Origin: Rhopalosiphum padi
Lineage: Eukaryota > Arthropoda > Insecta > Hemiptera > Aphididae
Assembly: GCF_020882245.1 (NCBI RefSeq)
Contig: NC_083598.1
Location: forward strand, 57,821,858-57,885,857
Reading direction: 5' to 3'
DNA: 64,000 bases
In this document: positions 38,445-50,900 of the stretch, piece after piece
How the letters are laid out: every line of letters begins with the position of its first letter
Position numbering within the stretch: the first letter of the stretch is position 1
Notes under the pieces: model-generated
What the model was told of the DNA's origin: nothing
What the model saw: only the letters and a program-made list of their open reading frames with translations
Database searches by the model: none
Made by a program: the position numbers and the translations under genes

Positions 38445-41400
38445 CTATTAAAATAAATTGCTCAATTATACAATTTTAAGATTTACCAAAATATTTAACT
38501 ATTTATTATATACCTTTAGACACATCCCACAGCTTCACCTTACGGTCTTCTCCACCAGTTGCTACCATTCGATCTACTGGACTCCACTTCACAGCGCTTA
38601 CAACACCATCATGAGCGTCCTAAATTATATTTTGAATATATACTTTATTAATAGAAACTACTTAAAAAAAGATATATTTTTTTTTCTAACACTATTAAAC
38701 TTAGTTATCTTGATAAATAATAAAAAAATTAAAATAATCAAATTTTCACGAAATAACTTAAAATAACTGTAATTAAAAATTGTTTTTTTTTCATATTTAT
38801 TACTTATTAGTTAGGGATTTAAAGTATTTATTCAAAAATTATTATACAGTAACTCTAATATAACAGATTAATATATTAATAATAGGCATTCAATGATCAA
38901 TAAACATTCTAAAATTCAATGAGTACAATATTATGTGATTTATGTATTTTGAAATACTTACAAATCGAATGGTAGCTTTGCTAGGCATGGCACACGGAGA
39001 TGTCATAATTGGGCCAATACTATTGCTTACAGCAGTTGTCAAGCATTCTGCGGTTACACCACGCATGTCATTAGCTGCTTCTTTAAGTTCATTTTGCATA
39101 ATAGCATTTCGTTTTCTATAAAATAAAATAACATAGGTGATAATTAATAATAGGTATACTTATTCTTCTATAAAACAATAATAACTATTGGCTATTAATT
39201 ATATACAATTAATGGTACAATATTAAATAAATAAAATTATATTATCTTTAGATGCTAAGAAATTGAAAGATCGATAAATATTACCTACTATAAAAAAATG
39301 ACATAATTCCAAATAATTAATCAAAAAAAAATAATTGTGATGCAATATTCAGGTAAAAACTAAAGTAAAAGCATGTATTGACTAAATTTTTAGGTACTAA
39401 TAACAACCCACTTAATTTATCACGAAAGAATATTATAAATAATATTAATTTTTTGAAAGCAATGATAAAATATTCTATGTATTAAAAATTAAAATACTAA
39501 AATTATAATCTATTATATGCAGAATTAAATTAAAAACCGTTAAAGTAGCTCTGCTGCGTGCATAGTACATAGATTTCGAAGGTCCCTTGGCATTGTGTAC
39601 CTTCATCACTGGAATAAATGAGTTAAGTACTTAAATATGAGTTCAATAATAAACATCACATATAAAAAACGATTCTTAGCGAAAACGTAAGCTACTATAT
39701 CTAAGGATATTTTATAATTTATTTATTTTTCTATTGAAATTATGGTAAGTTGAACTAATTTCTGGTAAAAATATCATATATTTTATGTTATTAATTATTA
39801 TAAAATTATACATCACATATTATTATTGTTGTTATTACTTATAAATCAATACAAATGTATTGTAAAACGGTGTAAATAGTGCATATAGCTGAAAATTAGT
39901 CTAAATACTTTGAAATTTAATTGTGAATAGAAAATAAAAATTCAAAAATTTTAAATGCTAATAAATTGCATAAAAAACCAAAATATTTTTAAACGATGTA
40001 TACAATTTTTAAAAAATGATGATATAAATATTTTGTGAAAATATTAAGATTCAACAGTAATTAATTATTTTAAATAAAATAAAAAACAAAATCGACTTTT
40101 TTTAAATCTGTTTTTGCAATTGCATATTATTCCCCTTTTCCGTGATCTTTTTTAGTGTTGTTTCGTTTGTTTCTTTGGTACTTGGAAATTGGTACCCATC
40201 CCATTACTCTAAAAGTACCTACAATATATAACATACTACCAGCCCGATTACGGCCCGAATTCAGTTAGTTGTATTTAATAAAGGTATCCCGATTGCGTCC
40301 AAATACTCCAAACATACATTAGTTCACAAAATAGCTTATGATTAATAAAATATAGTAAATATTTTAAATACTGTATTGGATGTATTTATAATTGAAATTA
40401 TAAAAATATGAAATACAATTAATATGTCAATAAATAGTAAAATAGTAATAGTGTTAAAGGTAAATTTTTAAAACTCATTATTTTTTAAAATTAAAATTAG
40501 GTATAAGTTGTTTAATTTTGTAATTAGGGTTTATATAATTTTTTTTCTATTAATTTTTTTAGTTGTTTCCCAAAGAGTAAAAACTATAGATTGAAATTTT
40601 ATTTTAGCATCTGTTTGGCATTATTTCATAATTTCCAAAAATTGAAATATACTTGGATGTGAAGTATAAAATAGTGAATTGAATTTCGAATAGAAACTTT
40701 CAGACACAATCGTTGTCAAAAACATACTGGAACTACAATAGTAGCCTATATTCAGGGGGGAAATCAGAATCATCATCAATAAAAATGTCTACTAAATAAT
40801 CACAAAATGTTTGTATTTTAGTCGTTGAAGGTTATATAGAAGCTAAATCTATGGAAGCACCGAATTACTACGCCAAACTTTGGTGTGTGAATCGTGTATA
40901 GTTGAAAGTTATATTTATATCAAAATACGTATCGGACGAAATCGGGATATTTATTTAGTTTTGATAAACACTTAAATAGTATTTCCTACCTATTATGTAC
41001 GGTCCGCAATAGGTGAATAGGTAAAAAGGTTACTTTGTGTCACAATTAGGTGACGTCCCCAGAAACTACCGCCAAAATTAAAGATTGAAGTATGTATGAA
41101 ATATTTGCTTCAAAAAACAGCTGACTAAATAAATATACACCATTGGAAAACCAATACATACCTAACCTAACCTAAGGTATAAATTATTATCAACCATCAG
41201 ACCACAGTTATTTATTTTAACAATTAATGCAAATTATTACAATTAAATTTAATAGATATTTTAGAAACTAATTATATATATATATATATATCATATTGCA
41301 TTAGTAGGTATTTTATACTTTAAAATTGTACAGTTAGAATAATACCTGTCTATAATTAATTAATGTTAATGTATAGTTACTACAACAAAAAAAGTTTTTT

Positions 41401-44400
41401 CAAAAATTATACGATTGTACGATTTTCCAGTTTATTTAATTATTATTTTATAAATTACAAAAATTAAATATACCAAAAATATTACTTAAATATAAAGTTA
41501 AATAATTTAAAACTATACACTTTCAAGTATAATGAAACCTTTATGATACATAATTGTATCAAATAAATAATAGGATATGATAATTTAAATGTGTTTTTTA
41601 ATCACGTTATCTAATTAAATGGACTAAAAGTAAATATTTAAAAACAAACTCTTCTTCTGATACCTAATAAGTTACCTATCTTTATAATTATCATTTAACA
41701 CGTCTTATAGTAAATGTTCAGCTTTTGATGGCCTCGGTTAAAAACCCTCAATATAGATTTTTGTTTTCTAGAAAAATATTATGTTCAAACTTGTATACAA
41801 AAAAAAAAAAAATATTAGAGCCTTATAATTTAGATAAATAACACTGTCGTGATATATTTAAAGACAATTAAACGCCTTTTTTTGTTTTTGTTAATTCTTG
41901 TAGCACATTGTTTTGAAGTACTTAAAAATAATACAACTGTATCTAAATAAATAAATAAGTTTATTATTATCATCGAGTATTTCAATATATTTATTTAATA
42001 ACAATATGTTAATGTTAAAAATAATATGTATCCTTCAATTAAATTAATTATAAGTTAGTATTTCGACATGCTGCAGTCCGAATTCTAAATATATGAAGCA
42101 TCATTGTAATAGACCATTATAGTAATAGTCATACTACGGCATGCATGTTAATGTAGTTTTATCATCGTACAAACAACCATAATAATGTTTCTGCATCTAA
42201 TTAATTAATATAGGTACCCTGCGCAAACATTAAATGCACCAAGTGCTAATTGTTACCTGACTAGATGGTCGTTTTCCTCATTCAACTTCTCGGCGTCCTT
42301 AGATTTATAAGTCATTAACCTGACCACGAGTTCTCTGTTTTCATCCTGTAATGAAAATCGACGACGAGTTAGCTTAGCGAACATTTTGTGATTGTACAGT
42401 GCGTGTGTCAACTGACTGGCACGCCAGTGGGGGCATATTCTCATGCAATATTATAAATAGACCCGTCTCAAAGCGCCACGGTTTAGGTCTTTAATTGGCA
42501 TTACAGAGAATTTTTTTTATTTTTTTTTATTTTTATTTATTTAATTTTAATTTTTACAATCTTTAAAAGTATTTACAATAAGTAAAATTGTTGTAGTGCA
42601 AATATTTTCCGAACTCACTAGAGTCAAGGTAAGCATTAGACTATGCAACACAACTATATGCTATACCTACTTACCAAACCATAATAATAAAAATCAACTA
42701 TTGATTAATTAAAATGTGATGGGACATAACCGATACGGGTAATATTTGAAGATCCCGATAATAATAAATAATTATATAAATAATCTGTTATGAAATATGT
42801 CCGCCCTGACGATATAAATACAACTTTTAAATTATTGAACACATCATCATTAATACCAGAAAGGCAATGAATGGACAGACGTTATTCCAAACAAATAGAT
42901 AATTTTAAAAACCCATAAGTGAATGGTTTTTACAGTTAACGATAATATTATTTAGGGTAACTTTGCTATTTCCAATTACAGTAAAACTTCCATGTAACGA
43001 AGTAGAATAAGCAAAAAAAAAAATGTGTAATATAGATGAATTCATTCAATAAAATTACGTACCTATTTATTATCAATGAAGGTCATAGTTCTTAAAAATA
43101 TTTCGTTAAACAGAAATTTTCGTAAAATGGAAGTTCGTTACATGGAAGTTTCACTGTATATTCAATACATTTAGCAGAAGTATAGATAAATATTCATAAC
43201 AAGCCTGTTCTTGGATCATAAATTAAATTAAATTAAAATACTTAAGAAAAGCAGTTTGGTTATCATAACAGTACAATAATGAAAGTGAAAAGTACCATAA
43301 TCTATTGATTATTAATTGCATAATATAAATTATATATTTGAATAGTTTATAAAAAACCAACCTTAAGTTTTTTATAAATAAATGAATATTTTCTATATGT
43401 TTTTTTAAGAACTCCATTTTATTTAATATCCAATATAATATACATAGTACATTATCGTATGATAAATATTTAAAATGAAAATTTGATTAAAAATATAATG
43501 CTCAGAATTAATGAAATAAAGTTTATAGGTAAGTACCTAATAAACTGATAAACTACAATAACCTGATATAACATAATTTTTAATACAAGAAGTTTTTTTT
43601 TTTTTTTTATTGAAACATAATTTAATATATTTAAAATCTGTATTTACATGTTATACAAGAAGTTAAGAATATTATTTGAACAAAAATATTTTTTATGTAG
43701 ATATTTGTATTCGAGCTTAGGTATATTGTACATAAATATTACAGAAGAAAATAATATATAATGTTCATGGCATATTGTATAATGTATCTACACAAAAAAT
43801 TGCAATGTTCTTAGTGCAAAAATAAAATATTTTATGTAACTATAGAGACAAAAAAATAACCAAAAAACAAAGCAGTTAAAATTTGATTGAAAAACATGAT
43901 ATTATGAATGGATTTGAAGCTAGATTCAAATAACGCGAATTACTCATGAGTGAAAATTAGTGTAAACATTAAAACAAAAATTAAATTGCAATCTCATAAT
44001 AAATAGTTTTACACGCATTATTTGTTATCCTATAGGCTATAGCTAATTATTAAATAGCAATTATAAAATGTAGAGGAAAAGTTAAATTCAAAAATGTTTT
44101 CGGCATCCATTAAAAAAAAAAAAAAATAATTTGTATTAATTTCAATGACACCGTTCTTCTTATTATTATTTAAAACAAAAACAATTTAGAATAATTTTAA
44201 TGAGATAACAAAAGTTGATTCGATGATTATTTTTAAGATTAATACAATTCATAATAACATAATGATAAAACCATTCATTAGAAACACATTTTCATTAAAC
44301 CGATCTATATAATTTTTCATTATTAAACCAAAATAAATAGTTATGATTATGTCTTAGTTGTTTGTATTTACATGTAAATCATTCACTCGCTGATTCTAGT

Positions 44401-47400
44401 TCTTAACTACAAAAATATACCAGAAAATCCTTTAAAGAAGGCTAAAGAGAAACAGGTATAAAAACCTAGTATAAAATAAAATTTTATAAAAATTTTTAAG
44501 TTTTATATTATAGTTTAATTTTTAAATTTTTAATTTTAATAAAATTTTAACGTAAAATGTGTTACTGCTGGCAATTTCATTTAACTTGGTCTTCATATTC
44601 ATATAAATTACAATTTATCATAAATGCATAGTGTAATACATTTTTTTTATCATTTTATGATGTAAACGGCCATATACTATCATCGCTATTTGCTCTACAG
44701 TCGCATCTGTATATACATTAAATAAAATGTCTATTGTTTACACAAACCGAGACAAATTTTTACATATGAATGCAAACAAATATTATAATATATTGAAAAT
44801 AATTAAACATGTACAAATGACGAGATGTAAAGGAATATAAATAGAACATAATTTTATAAATTGTATGTTGCTCGTCTATATGTTTTGGGGTTTAATAAAA
44901 TAATCAAATGTCAGTAAAAATGATTTTAAACATGAAATTATAGTATTTAAGCATGTATAATAAAATAACGATGGAAGTACCAATATGTGAATATGTGATA
45001 GTTGAATTACATTTTTAGCTTAAACCTAACGTTTTTAACATACAATTATAATCTTATACTTGGATATTCCACATTAGTATTACTAGCTATATTTATGTGC
45101 AAAAAAAATAATAAAATAATTTACATAGTAATCGGTGAGAAAATTTAGGTATTACAGTAAAATAGATCCCGATTCCGCACAATAAAACTATCACCCATTA
45201 GTCATCATATAAAGTACCTATCTACCGCGTAGTTCTATATATCAGTTCATTATATTCTATAGCAGTCGTCTACAACCGGTGGGTCGTGACCCATTTTTGG
45301 GTCGCCTAAGCTTTAAAATTGGGTTGCGATAAGAAAAATAATTTTATAATTATTAAACTTAGAAAATTAATAAATGAAAATACCTACTAAAATGTAATTT
45401 TTATTTAGTCAGTTAGAAATGTTTTATAGTACTACTGTAAAGCATTAAGCAATTTTAGCTATTTTACAAAGCTTACGTAGGTCGCGAAAAATATAGGCCT
45501 AAAAAGTGGGTCACGAGTCCAAAAAGGTTGAAGACCACTGTTAGGGTTATTTATTAGGTACCTTTTAACTAAAGTAATGCTAGTAAATTATATACTGCAC
45601 TACTATAATAATACATAACACCTGTGTCCTATATCATGTATATAATTTATTATACATATTAAAATAAAAAGAAAACGTAATCTATCTATTATAAAAATTA
45701 TATATTAATTTTAAAATGACGTGAGAATAATTAATGATAAGACATAATCATTGTGGGATTTCTTAGAATAATGAGCGATAATATTATTAACATATAATTT
45801 TTAAAAAAATTGTAGGTATTCTAAAACAATATTAGGAACTTAGAAAAAAAAATTATATATAATACACATATAATACACACATACCTACAAATACCTATAA
45901 TACCTACACACATAATTGTGTAGGTATTAATTCGTTTCCATAAAAACCATATAGGCAGGCAGTTGATAATCACCGACATAATATTTAAACATTTTAATTT
46001 ACGGTAGGTACTTTATTATGTCATTCAACACGCGGTATACGTGAATCAAATGTATGTTTGTTTGTTTTAAGTTAAAAATAGGCTGAATGATTTCCTTTAC
46101 ACATTTATTTCGGATAATATTTACATTTATTCATTTGAAATGACGTAGTATCACGATGTAACACATTTTGTCAGGGTCATCTTTATACTTGTTTTCTTAA
46201 GTAAAAATCAAATAAAAATTTTGAATAAAAAATACTAAGTATTATGTTGTAATTCAACTGCATTTGAGCAACTGTAATAAAGTCTATTTTCACATAAAAA
46301 TGTAATACTTTATGTCATATTTCCTGATTTATGATCAACTAGTTTTTTAAGAGTACATATTATTATACAGAGAGAACACAGAAACTACAACACATATAAA
46401 TTTATACTCATATATAATATATTCCTTACTAACACTAAAACATGGGACTATAATAATTATTTGAACTGCCATTTAAATATTTTACAACTAAAAAATGTGC
46501 AATATATAAATAGAACTAGCTAATATAACTAATTATTATCACACTGTTGAATAAAAATGTAATTTTTACTGAAAATATTGTTTTATTATATGTAAGAAGA
46601 GTGCCTAGATATACTAGAACCTTAGATTTTAGAATAGTATTCATAAATAAGCAAATATGCTCTTTCTAATACTTCTGAATAGCCTTAAATAGTTCATTGT
46701 TTTTTATAATATAATACGTAAATAGTTATTATAAAATGTTTTTTTTTCACATGTATAACAAATAAATCATACAAATTTAATTTAATAAAATAGAATTAGG
46801 TACATTATTTAAATAGTATTAAATTACTTTTGTTATAAAGTTATGTTTGTAAAAGTAACAATTTTTAATAAATTGTTACTCAATAGGAATGGATAGTATT
46901 AGAAAAAAATTATAATTCTTATCAATTATACCTATGAATATAAAATCCAAATGTTCTAAATAAAAGAAATAGTATATAAAAATATAAAACAAATTTATTG
47001 AAATGTATTAGTTTAATTTAAATTTAAATTTACTAAATTACTAAATCTTAAAAAAATAATATATTAATAACTATAATATAATAATAAACAATTACTTGAA
47101 ATGCCCGTAATTTTTCTTCAAGTTTAGTAAAAGCCAACTGCAGTGCTTGGTGTTCATCTTTGAGAACTTGATTTAATTGTTTTAGTTCAGAGTTATTTTT
47201 CTGGTATAAAGATATTTCAGCTCGCAAACTAGCAACTAACTTCATATGTTCAGTCAAACTGCAATCATAAAATATTACACAATTTTTAATGGTATAAATC
47301 ATATAACAATTAAAAGTACTATAAAGAAACTTGTTTTTTTTCATAAAAATATTTGATAAATATACATTTTTAGAAACAATTGTACCATTATAATTTTAAC

Positions 47401-50175
47401 TAAAAGTTAAACTTATACATACATAATATTGTAAATTAAATATAATTATATAAATATTTACAACTATATTATTAAAAATTTAACAACAAACTGAAAATAT
47501 TAAAACACATTTTAAATTTAAACATTATTTTTAAATTTACCTTGACTTGGTCATCAAAACATAGTACTCAATTTATATAATGCAAATTTATAACGATAAT
47601 AATTATATTAAAATTACTAAAAAATTTTTAACAACAGTATACAACAAATATAATATATTTTTAAGAGTATGTAAATGAATGAGAAGTTCTTGATTTTTAA
47701 TTGAGTTATAACTAAAGAAGAAGTATGTGACTTTAAAATTATAAAAATATTTCTAAATTTGATAAAAATATATTGTGTAAAAATTTGATATATCAAAAGT
47801 AAATTTAAAAAAAAATCTTGATGTTAACAAATTAATAATTACTTTTTAATACTAATATTAAATTATTATAATAGCAGTAAAGTTATTATACTATTTTTTT
47901 AAGTATTTATCATTTTAGTTAAATACTAATTATTTTTAATCTCTAATTTCAATCTAAGTTAAATGGTATACTTAATAATTTATTTATGTGTCGATTAAAT
48001 AATGTTTTTCTATAGAGTTTTATTTATAATATTTACAATATTTTTAATATGCTATATAAAATAAAACTACAAATGAATTAATTATAATAAATAAGTTATA
48101 ATTAGAATATTTAACATATTTATGAATTTTCAATGTAAATTTATTTATATATAATTTCAATCTCCTGAGTTTCTCATGATTATTTAACAGAAAATATTAT
48201 ATTAAAAGTTACTGATAGAAAATTAATTTCTTAGTTTATATTTATAACATTGTATTTTGGTTTAATTTAACAGCGACATTAAACAAATTATATACCTAAT
48301 GAAATATTAATTACAAATATTTAAAAAAAAATTTAAATAAATATAAAATGTTGCTTTAAAGTATCATCATATTAAAAACAAACAAATTTCTAAATATTTT
48401 AAAATTTAAAGTATACAGTTTCATTAAACCTATAAAAAAAAATTATCAACTATACATACAAAAATTTACAAAATATAAATAAAATTATATTTATATTATT
48501 TATACAGTTTTGAAAAATAAATAACTTAACTTTTTTCAAATTATAATTAACTAAAGAAATCTAAATTCTAAAAAATTATACAAAAATATCTCATACTTAA
48601 ATGTATTAAATAAAATAGTACATAAATTATATTAGTGAAATGTTTCACAAGATTCTATAAAACCATACTTAAAATATTTTAAAAGATTATTCTTAAAACA
48701 TAAATTTATTTAAAAATTGCTTTATTATTATGTAATAATAATTAATTAATATATTCACACCTTAAGTTTGCAATTTTAGTTTGATTTAATTTAAAAAAAA
48801 AAAAAAAAAAAATAGTTAAATAAGCAAAATATTTTCAATTTATTTGAACTAAAAACTTAGTTTTAACTAAATGAAGAATAATATTAACTACAATAACATT
48901 TGGTTTCCATAAATAAGAATTGTAATAAAATATTTATTATATAATATTTAAATTTAAATAAAGAACTATATAATTATAAACATAATTCTTATAATTATTA
49001 ACAATCATAGAATATATCCACTGTTATAAAATAAAATAATAACCGTGAGCACTTTAAAATAATATTTGATTACAGAATTAACTTATATATATAATTAACT
49101 AACTTGACATTATACTTTGGAAAATTATTGAGTTTCTAATTTTTAAAGTTTTAAATAATAGTAGTATAGAATAAAACAAAATTTATAGAGTAATAGGTAG
49201 ATAACTATTAAAATCAGTAAAATAAATTATTATGATAGTCTTGTATTATTTTTAAAAATATAAAATATGGCACTCAAATAAAAATACATTATATTATGAC
49301 TGGTATATTGAAGGTAAATATCAATAACTTAGGTAGTTTTAAAAAAAAAAAAAATGTTTTTTATCATTAATTTAGACTTTTTTTTTTGTATTAACAGAAA
49401 TTATTATTTAAATTAATTTTCAATCACCACTTATAGAACACTAGATATATTAAATTATAATATAAATTCTATAACATGAATTTAATATATTTTATGTTTA
49501 CTAACTTAAATTATATTACACTAATTTAAGGACATAGTTACTATACATCAGTTAAAAACATCATATAAATATAGTTTTATAGCTACTATAATATCATCCT
49601 ACTACTATAAAAAATAATTTAGATAAAATAATCTTCAATTAAAAACCAACTGTTAAGTTATAAAAATAAATTTCAGTTAGGTTAGACCAATATTTCAACT
49701 ATCAGTTAATATTTCAGTATTGAATAATTTGATACACGATCACAGACCTGTGGTTTTTGCTTGCAAGTGTTTGCTCAGTCAATTGTAATTTTGCATTTAA
49801 ATCTATAATCATTTGAGCATTTTCTCCACGTCTACGATGTAATTCAGTCAATTCTTCTTGTTGCACAAGCAATTTTTGTTCTAAAGCTGATATTTTTTCA
49901 GAGTAAACAAAATCACCACCAGTATTACCACGTATAATTTGAGATTCAAGCTGAATATTTTGTGCTCTTAACAAAAGTGAACTGTCATAGATTTTGTTAT
50001 CTGAAAATGGCCAAAATGGCAAAAAAAAACATTAAAGAATTTTTGTTTATAACAATTGCAACAAAATCAAGTTAGAACTGGGAAACTCACAGAAATTGAT
50101 CAAGTTTTGAAAGCTAGTTGTCTCCCTGGAGTTTCTGCTCTCCAATTGTTGGAATATGACTGCCTTCCAATCCAT
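38302..50175 (-). CDS. Atg16: Atg16 (autophagy-related 16), 5' part: exons 1-7
   Basis: Seven coding exons on the minus strand: 50091-50175, 50000-49748, 47258-47096, 42345-42257, 39115-38962, 38619-38514 and 38444-38302. They total 993 nt, 331 codons, with all phases compatible. Known role: Atg16 dimerises, binds Atg5-Atg12 and directs Atg8/LC3 lipidation to forming autophagosomes. The N-terminal helix M-D-W-K...Q-Q-L (1-28) matches the Atg5-binding motif. The coiled coil (about 29-196) aligns without gaps to recalled human ATG16L1 from QMIIDLN to LKDEH. A short linker (197-248) leads to WD40 blades 1-2 (249-331, with KLWD and SRVWTVND). Exon 7 ends RLR at a strong donor, so the gene must continue; the expected next residues and blades 3-7 are not found. 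It is either split by a huge intron containing the ZP gene, or truncated. Confidence 0.92.
38445..38513 (-). other. Atg16 intron 6 (69 bp)
   Basis: A very short intron between the first two WD40 exons, donor GTATAT and acceptor TTAATAG. Confidence 0.85.
38514..38619 (-). CDS. Atg16: Atg16 coding exon 6 (WD40 blade 1)
   Basis: Encodes residues 249-283 plus one base: DAHDGVVSAVKWSP, then ATGGEDRKVKLWDVSK. It is a complete WD40 repeat with the terminal WD, matching the first ATG16L1 blade (human DAHDGEVNAVQFSP). Confidence 0.95.
38620..38961 (-). other. Atg16 intron 5
   Basis: 342 bp, AT-rich, donor GTAAGT and acceptor ATTTAG. No internal feature is recognised. Confidence 0.85.
38962..39115 (-). 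CDS. Atg16: Atg16 coding exon 5 (linker)
   Basis: Encodes residues 197-248: RKRNAIMQNELKEAA, then a Thr/Ser/Pro-containing linker ending SKATIRF. The first part matches the human RRQARLQKELAEAA region. The linker to the first WD40 blade is much shorter than recalled for human ATG16L1. The donor is TTT|GTAAGT. Confidence 0.9.
39116..42256 (-). other. Atg16 intron 4
   Basis: About 3.1 kb. It is AT-rich with a TA microsatellite at 41273-41291 and three CCTAA units at 41161-41175. Stretches near 39541-39700 and 40200-41120 are GC-richer and look like old repeat insertions, but I cannot assign a family. Confidence 0.6.
41273..41291. repeat. TA dinucleotide microsatellite
   Basis: An uninterrupted TA run in Atg16 intron 4. 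Confidence 0.9.
42257..42345 (-). CDS. Atg16: Atg16 coding exon 4 (end of coiled coil)
   Basis: Encodes residues 168-196 plus two bases: DENRELVVRLM...KLNEENDHLV. It corresponds to the human ENQELV-RWM...LNAEN segment. Acceptor TTACAG and donor CAG|GTAACA. Confidence 0.92.
42979..43156. mobile_element. Tc1/mariner-like MITE (178 bp)
   Basis: Terminal inverted repeats of 23 bp match at 22 positions (outer end CAGTRAAACTTCCATG). The element is flanked by TA on both sides (42977-42978 and 43157-43158), the target-site duplication expected of the Tc1/mariner superfamily. It is too short to encode a transposase, so it is non-autonomous. It lies inside Atg16 intron 3. Confidence 0.85.
45263..45540. 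mobile_element. hAT-like MITE (278 bp)
   Basis: The two ends mirror each other: CAGTCGTCTACAACC at the left and, reversed, CAGTGGTCTTCAACC at the right. A second shared block, CGTGACCCA, sits further in. Ends beginning CAGTGGT...CAACC are typical of hAT elements. The 8-bp flanks do not match, so the duplication has decayed or the borders are off slightly. It has no coding capacity. Confidence 0.75.
45899..45928. repeat. Perfect 12-bp hairpin
   Basis: Arms AATACCTACACA and TGTGTAGGTATT are exact complements around the 6-base loop CATAAT, within Atg16 intron 3. Neighbouring TACCTA and CACATA motifs suggest it arose from local simple-sequence DNA. Confidence 0.7.
47096..47258 (-). CDS. Atg16: Atg16 coding exon 3 (second coiled-coil segment)
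   Basis: Encodes residues 113-167, including LNQVLKDEHQALQLAFTKLE, which matches the family motif of this part of the coiled coil. Acceptor ATTGCAG, donor CAA|GTAATT. Confidence 0.92.
47259..49747 (-). other. Atg16 intron 2
   Basis: About 2.5 kb of very AT-rich DNA with homopolymer runs (for example near 48791-48811). No coding exon or clear transposon is recognised. Confidence 0.65.
49748..50000 (-). CDS. Atg16: Atg16 coding exon 2 (first coiled-coil segment)
   Basis: Encodes residues 29-113. It contains the QQEELTELHRRRGENAQMI block, nearly identical in pattern to the human coiled coil. The donor CACAG|GTCTGT is weaker than the others, but splicing there gives an ungapped alignment with the next exon. 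Confidence 0.9.
50001..50090 (-). other. Atg16 intron 1 (90 bp)
   Basis: A short intron with donor GTGAGT and acceptor TTTTCAG, linking exon 1 to the coiled-coil exon. Confidence 0.85.
50091..50175 (-). CDS. Atg16: Atg16 coding exon 1 (Atg5-binding helix)
   Basis: The ATG is at 50175-50173. The exon encodes residues 1-28 plus one base, with donor TTCT|GTGAGT. The WK...QL...R pattern matches the Atg5-interacting N-terminus of ATG16L1. The split codon T|AT gives Tyr29 and continues Y-N-K, as in the human protein. Confidence 0.88.
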
Positions 50176-50900
50176 GACGGTCAGTATCCAATTCAAACAA
50201 AACCTTTTGTGCAAACCTCGATCAACGAGCAGCCACCGGACAAATAATTATGATAGAGACTATATCGTCCCAGCATCCGACCTAAACACGTCACCACCGC
50301 CTGTACATGGCGTATATCAATCCCGAAAACCCTGAACGTGGGAAATTAATGCTTTTGTAATTTAATCAATGTGTTGGATAGACAAAACGAAGCGATTTGC
50401 TAATTTAGTACGTTCTTTGACGTCGTCGTGTACTATCGTCGTTGAACGCGGCTGACCGAGGTCCTCGAAGATTTGTATAAATCTCGATAAATAATAATTA
50501 ATAACGAATAATAACAATAATATTAGTAAAATAGTAACAGGTAGTGAACAATAATAATATTATTAAATTTTTGAAAAAAAAAAAAATGATAAATGATAAG
50601 AGCCGTTTGTGTCCGCGATGGCAGACCAGCCATAGGTACCGTGGATGGTCTACGGCGGTTTATACCGCGCACCGTTACCAACTGAGATAGTAACAGCAAC
50701 GGCCAGTGCGCGCGATAACCTTCATCCGATCGATTTACCTTTTGTACAGTTACCGCGTTTACATGGCGTGATAACGCACTGCGCGACGCTATCTCAAAAC
50801 GTGTTGCACAATGGCCAGTGGCCACAATACACAACGGCCAGCGGGTACTTCAATGAGTCTGCTATAATTAATACAATATATTGTAAAATAATATTATGAT
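50176..50900 (-). promoter_or_regulatory. Putative Atg16 promoter and 5' UTR
   Basis: A CpG-containing, less AT-rich block directly upstream of the Atg16 start codon, in contrast to the very AT-rich DNA on both sides. Overlapping open frames at 50523-50834 (-) and 50645-50899 (+) show no recognisable domain and probably reflect composition. The transcription start was not located. A divergent transcript to the right cannot be excluded. Confidence 0.5.

Larger units (their letters stand above)
42346..47095 (-). other. Atg16 intron 3 with two small transposons
   Basis: About 4.75 kb. It holds the Tc1/mariner-like MITE at 42979-43156, the hAT-like MITE at 45263-45540 and a hairpin at 45899-45928. 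The rest is AT-rich with no coding signal. Confidence 0.7.

Noticed and set aside
50056..50247. 63-aa plus-strand frame
   Set aside because: It is the antisense shadow of Atg16 exon 1 and its 5' UTR.
50523..50899. Overlapping open frames upstream of Atg16
   Set aside because: Both lie in the promoter-like CpG block, overlap each other in opposite directions and show no domain.
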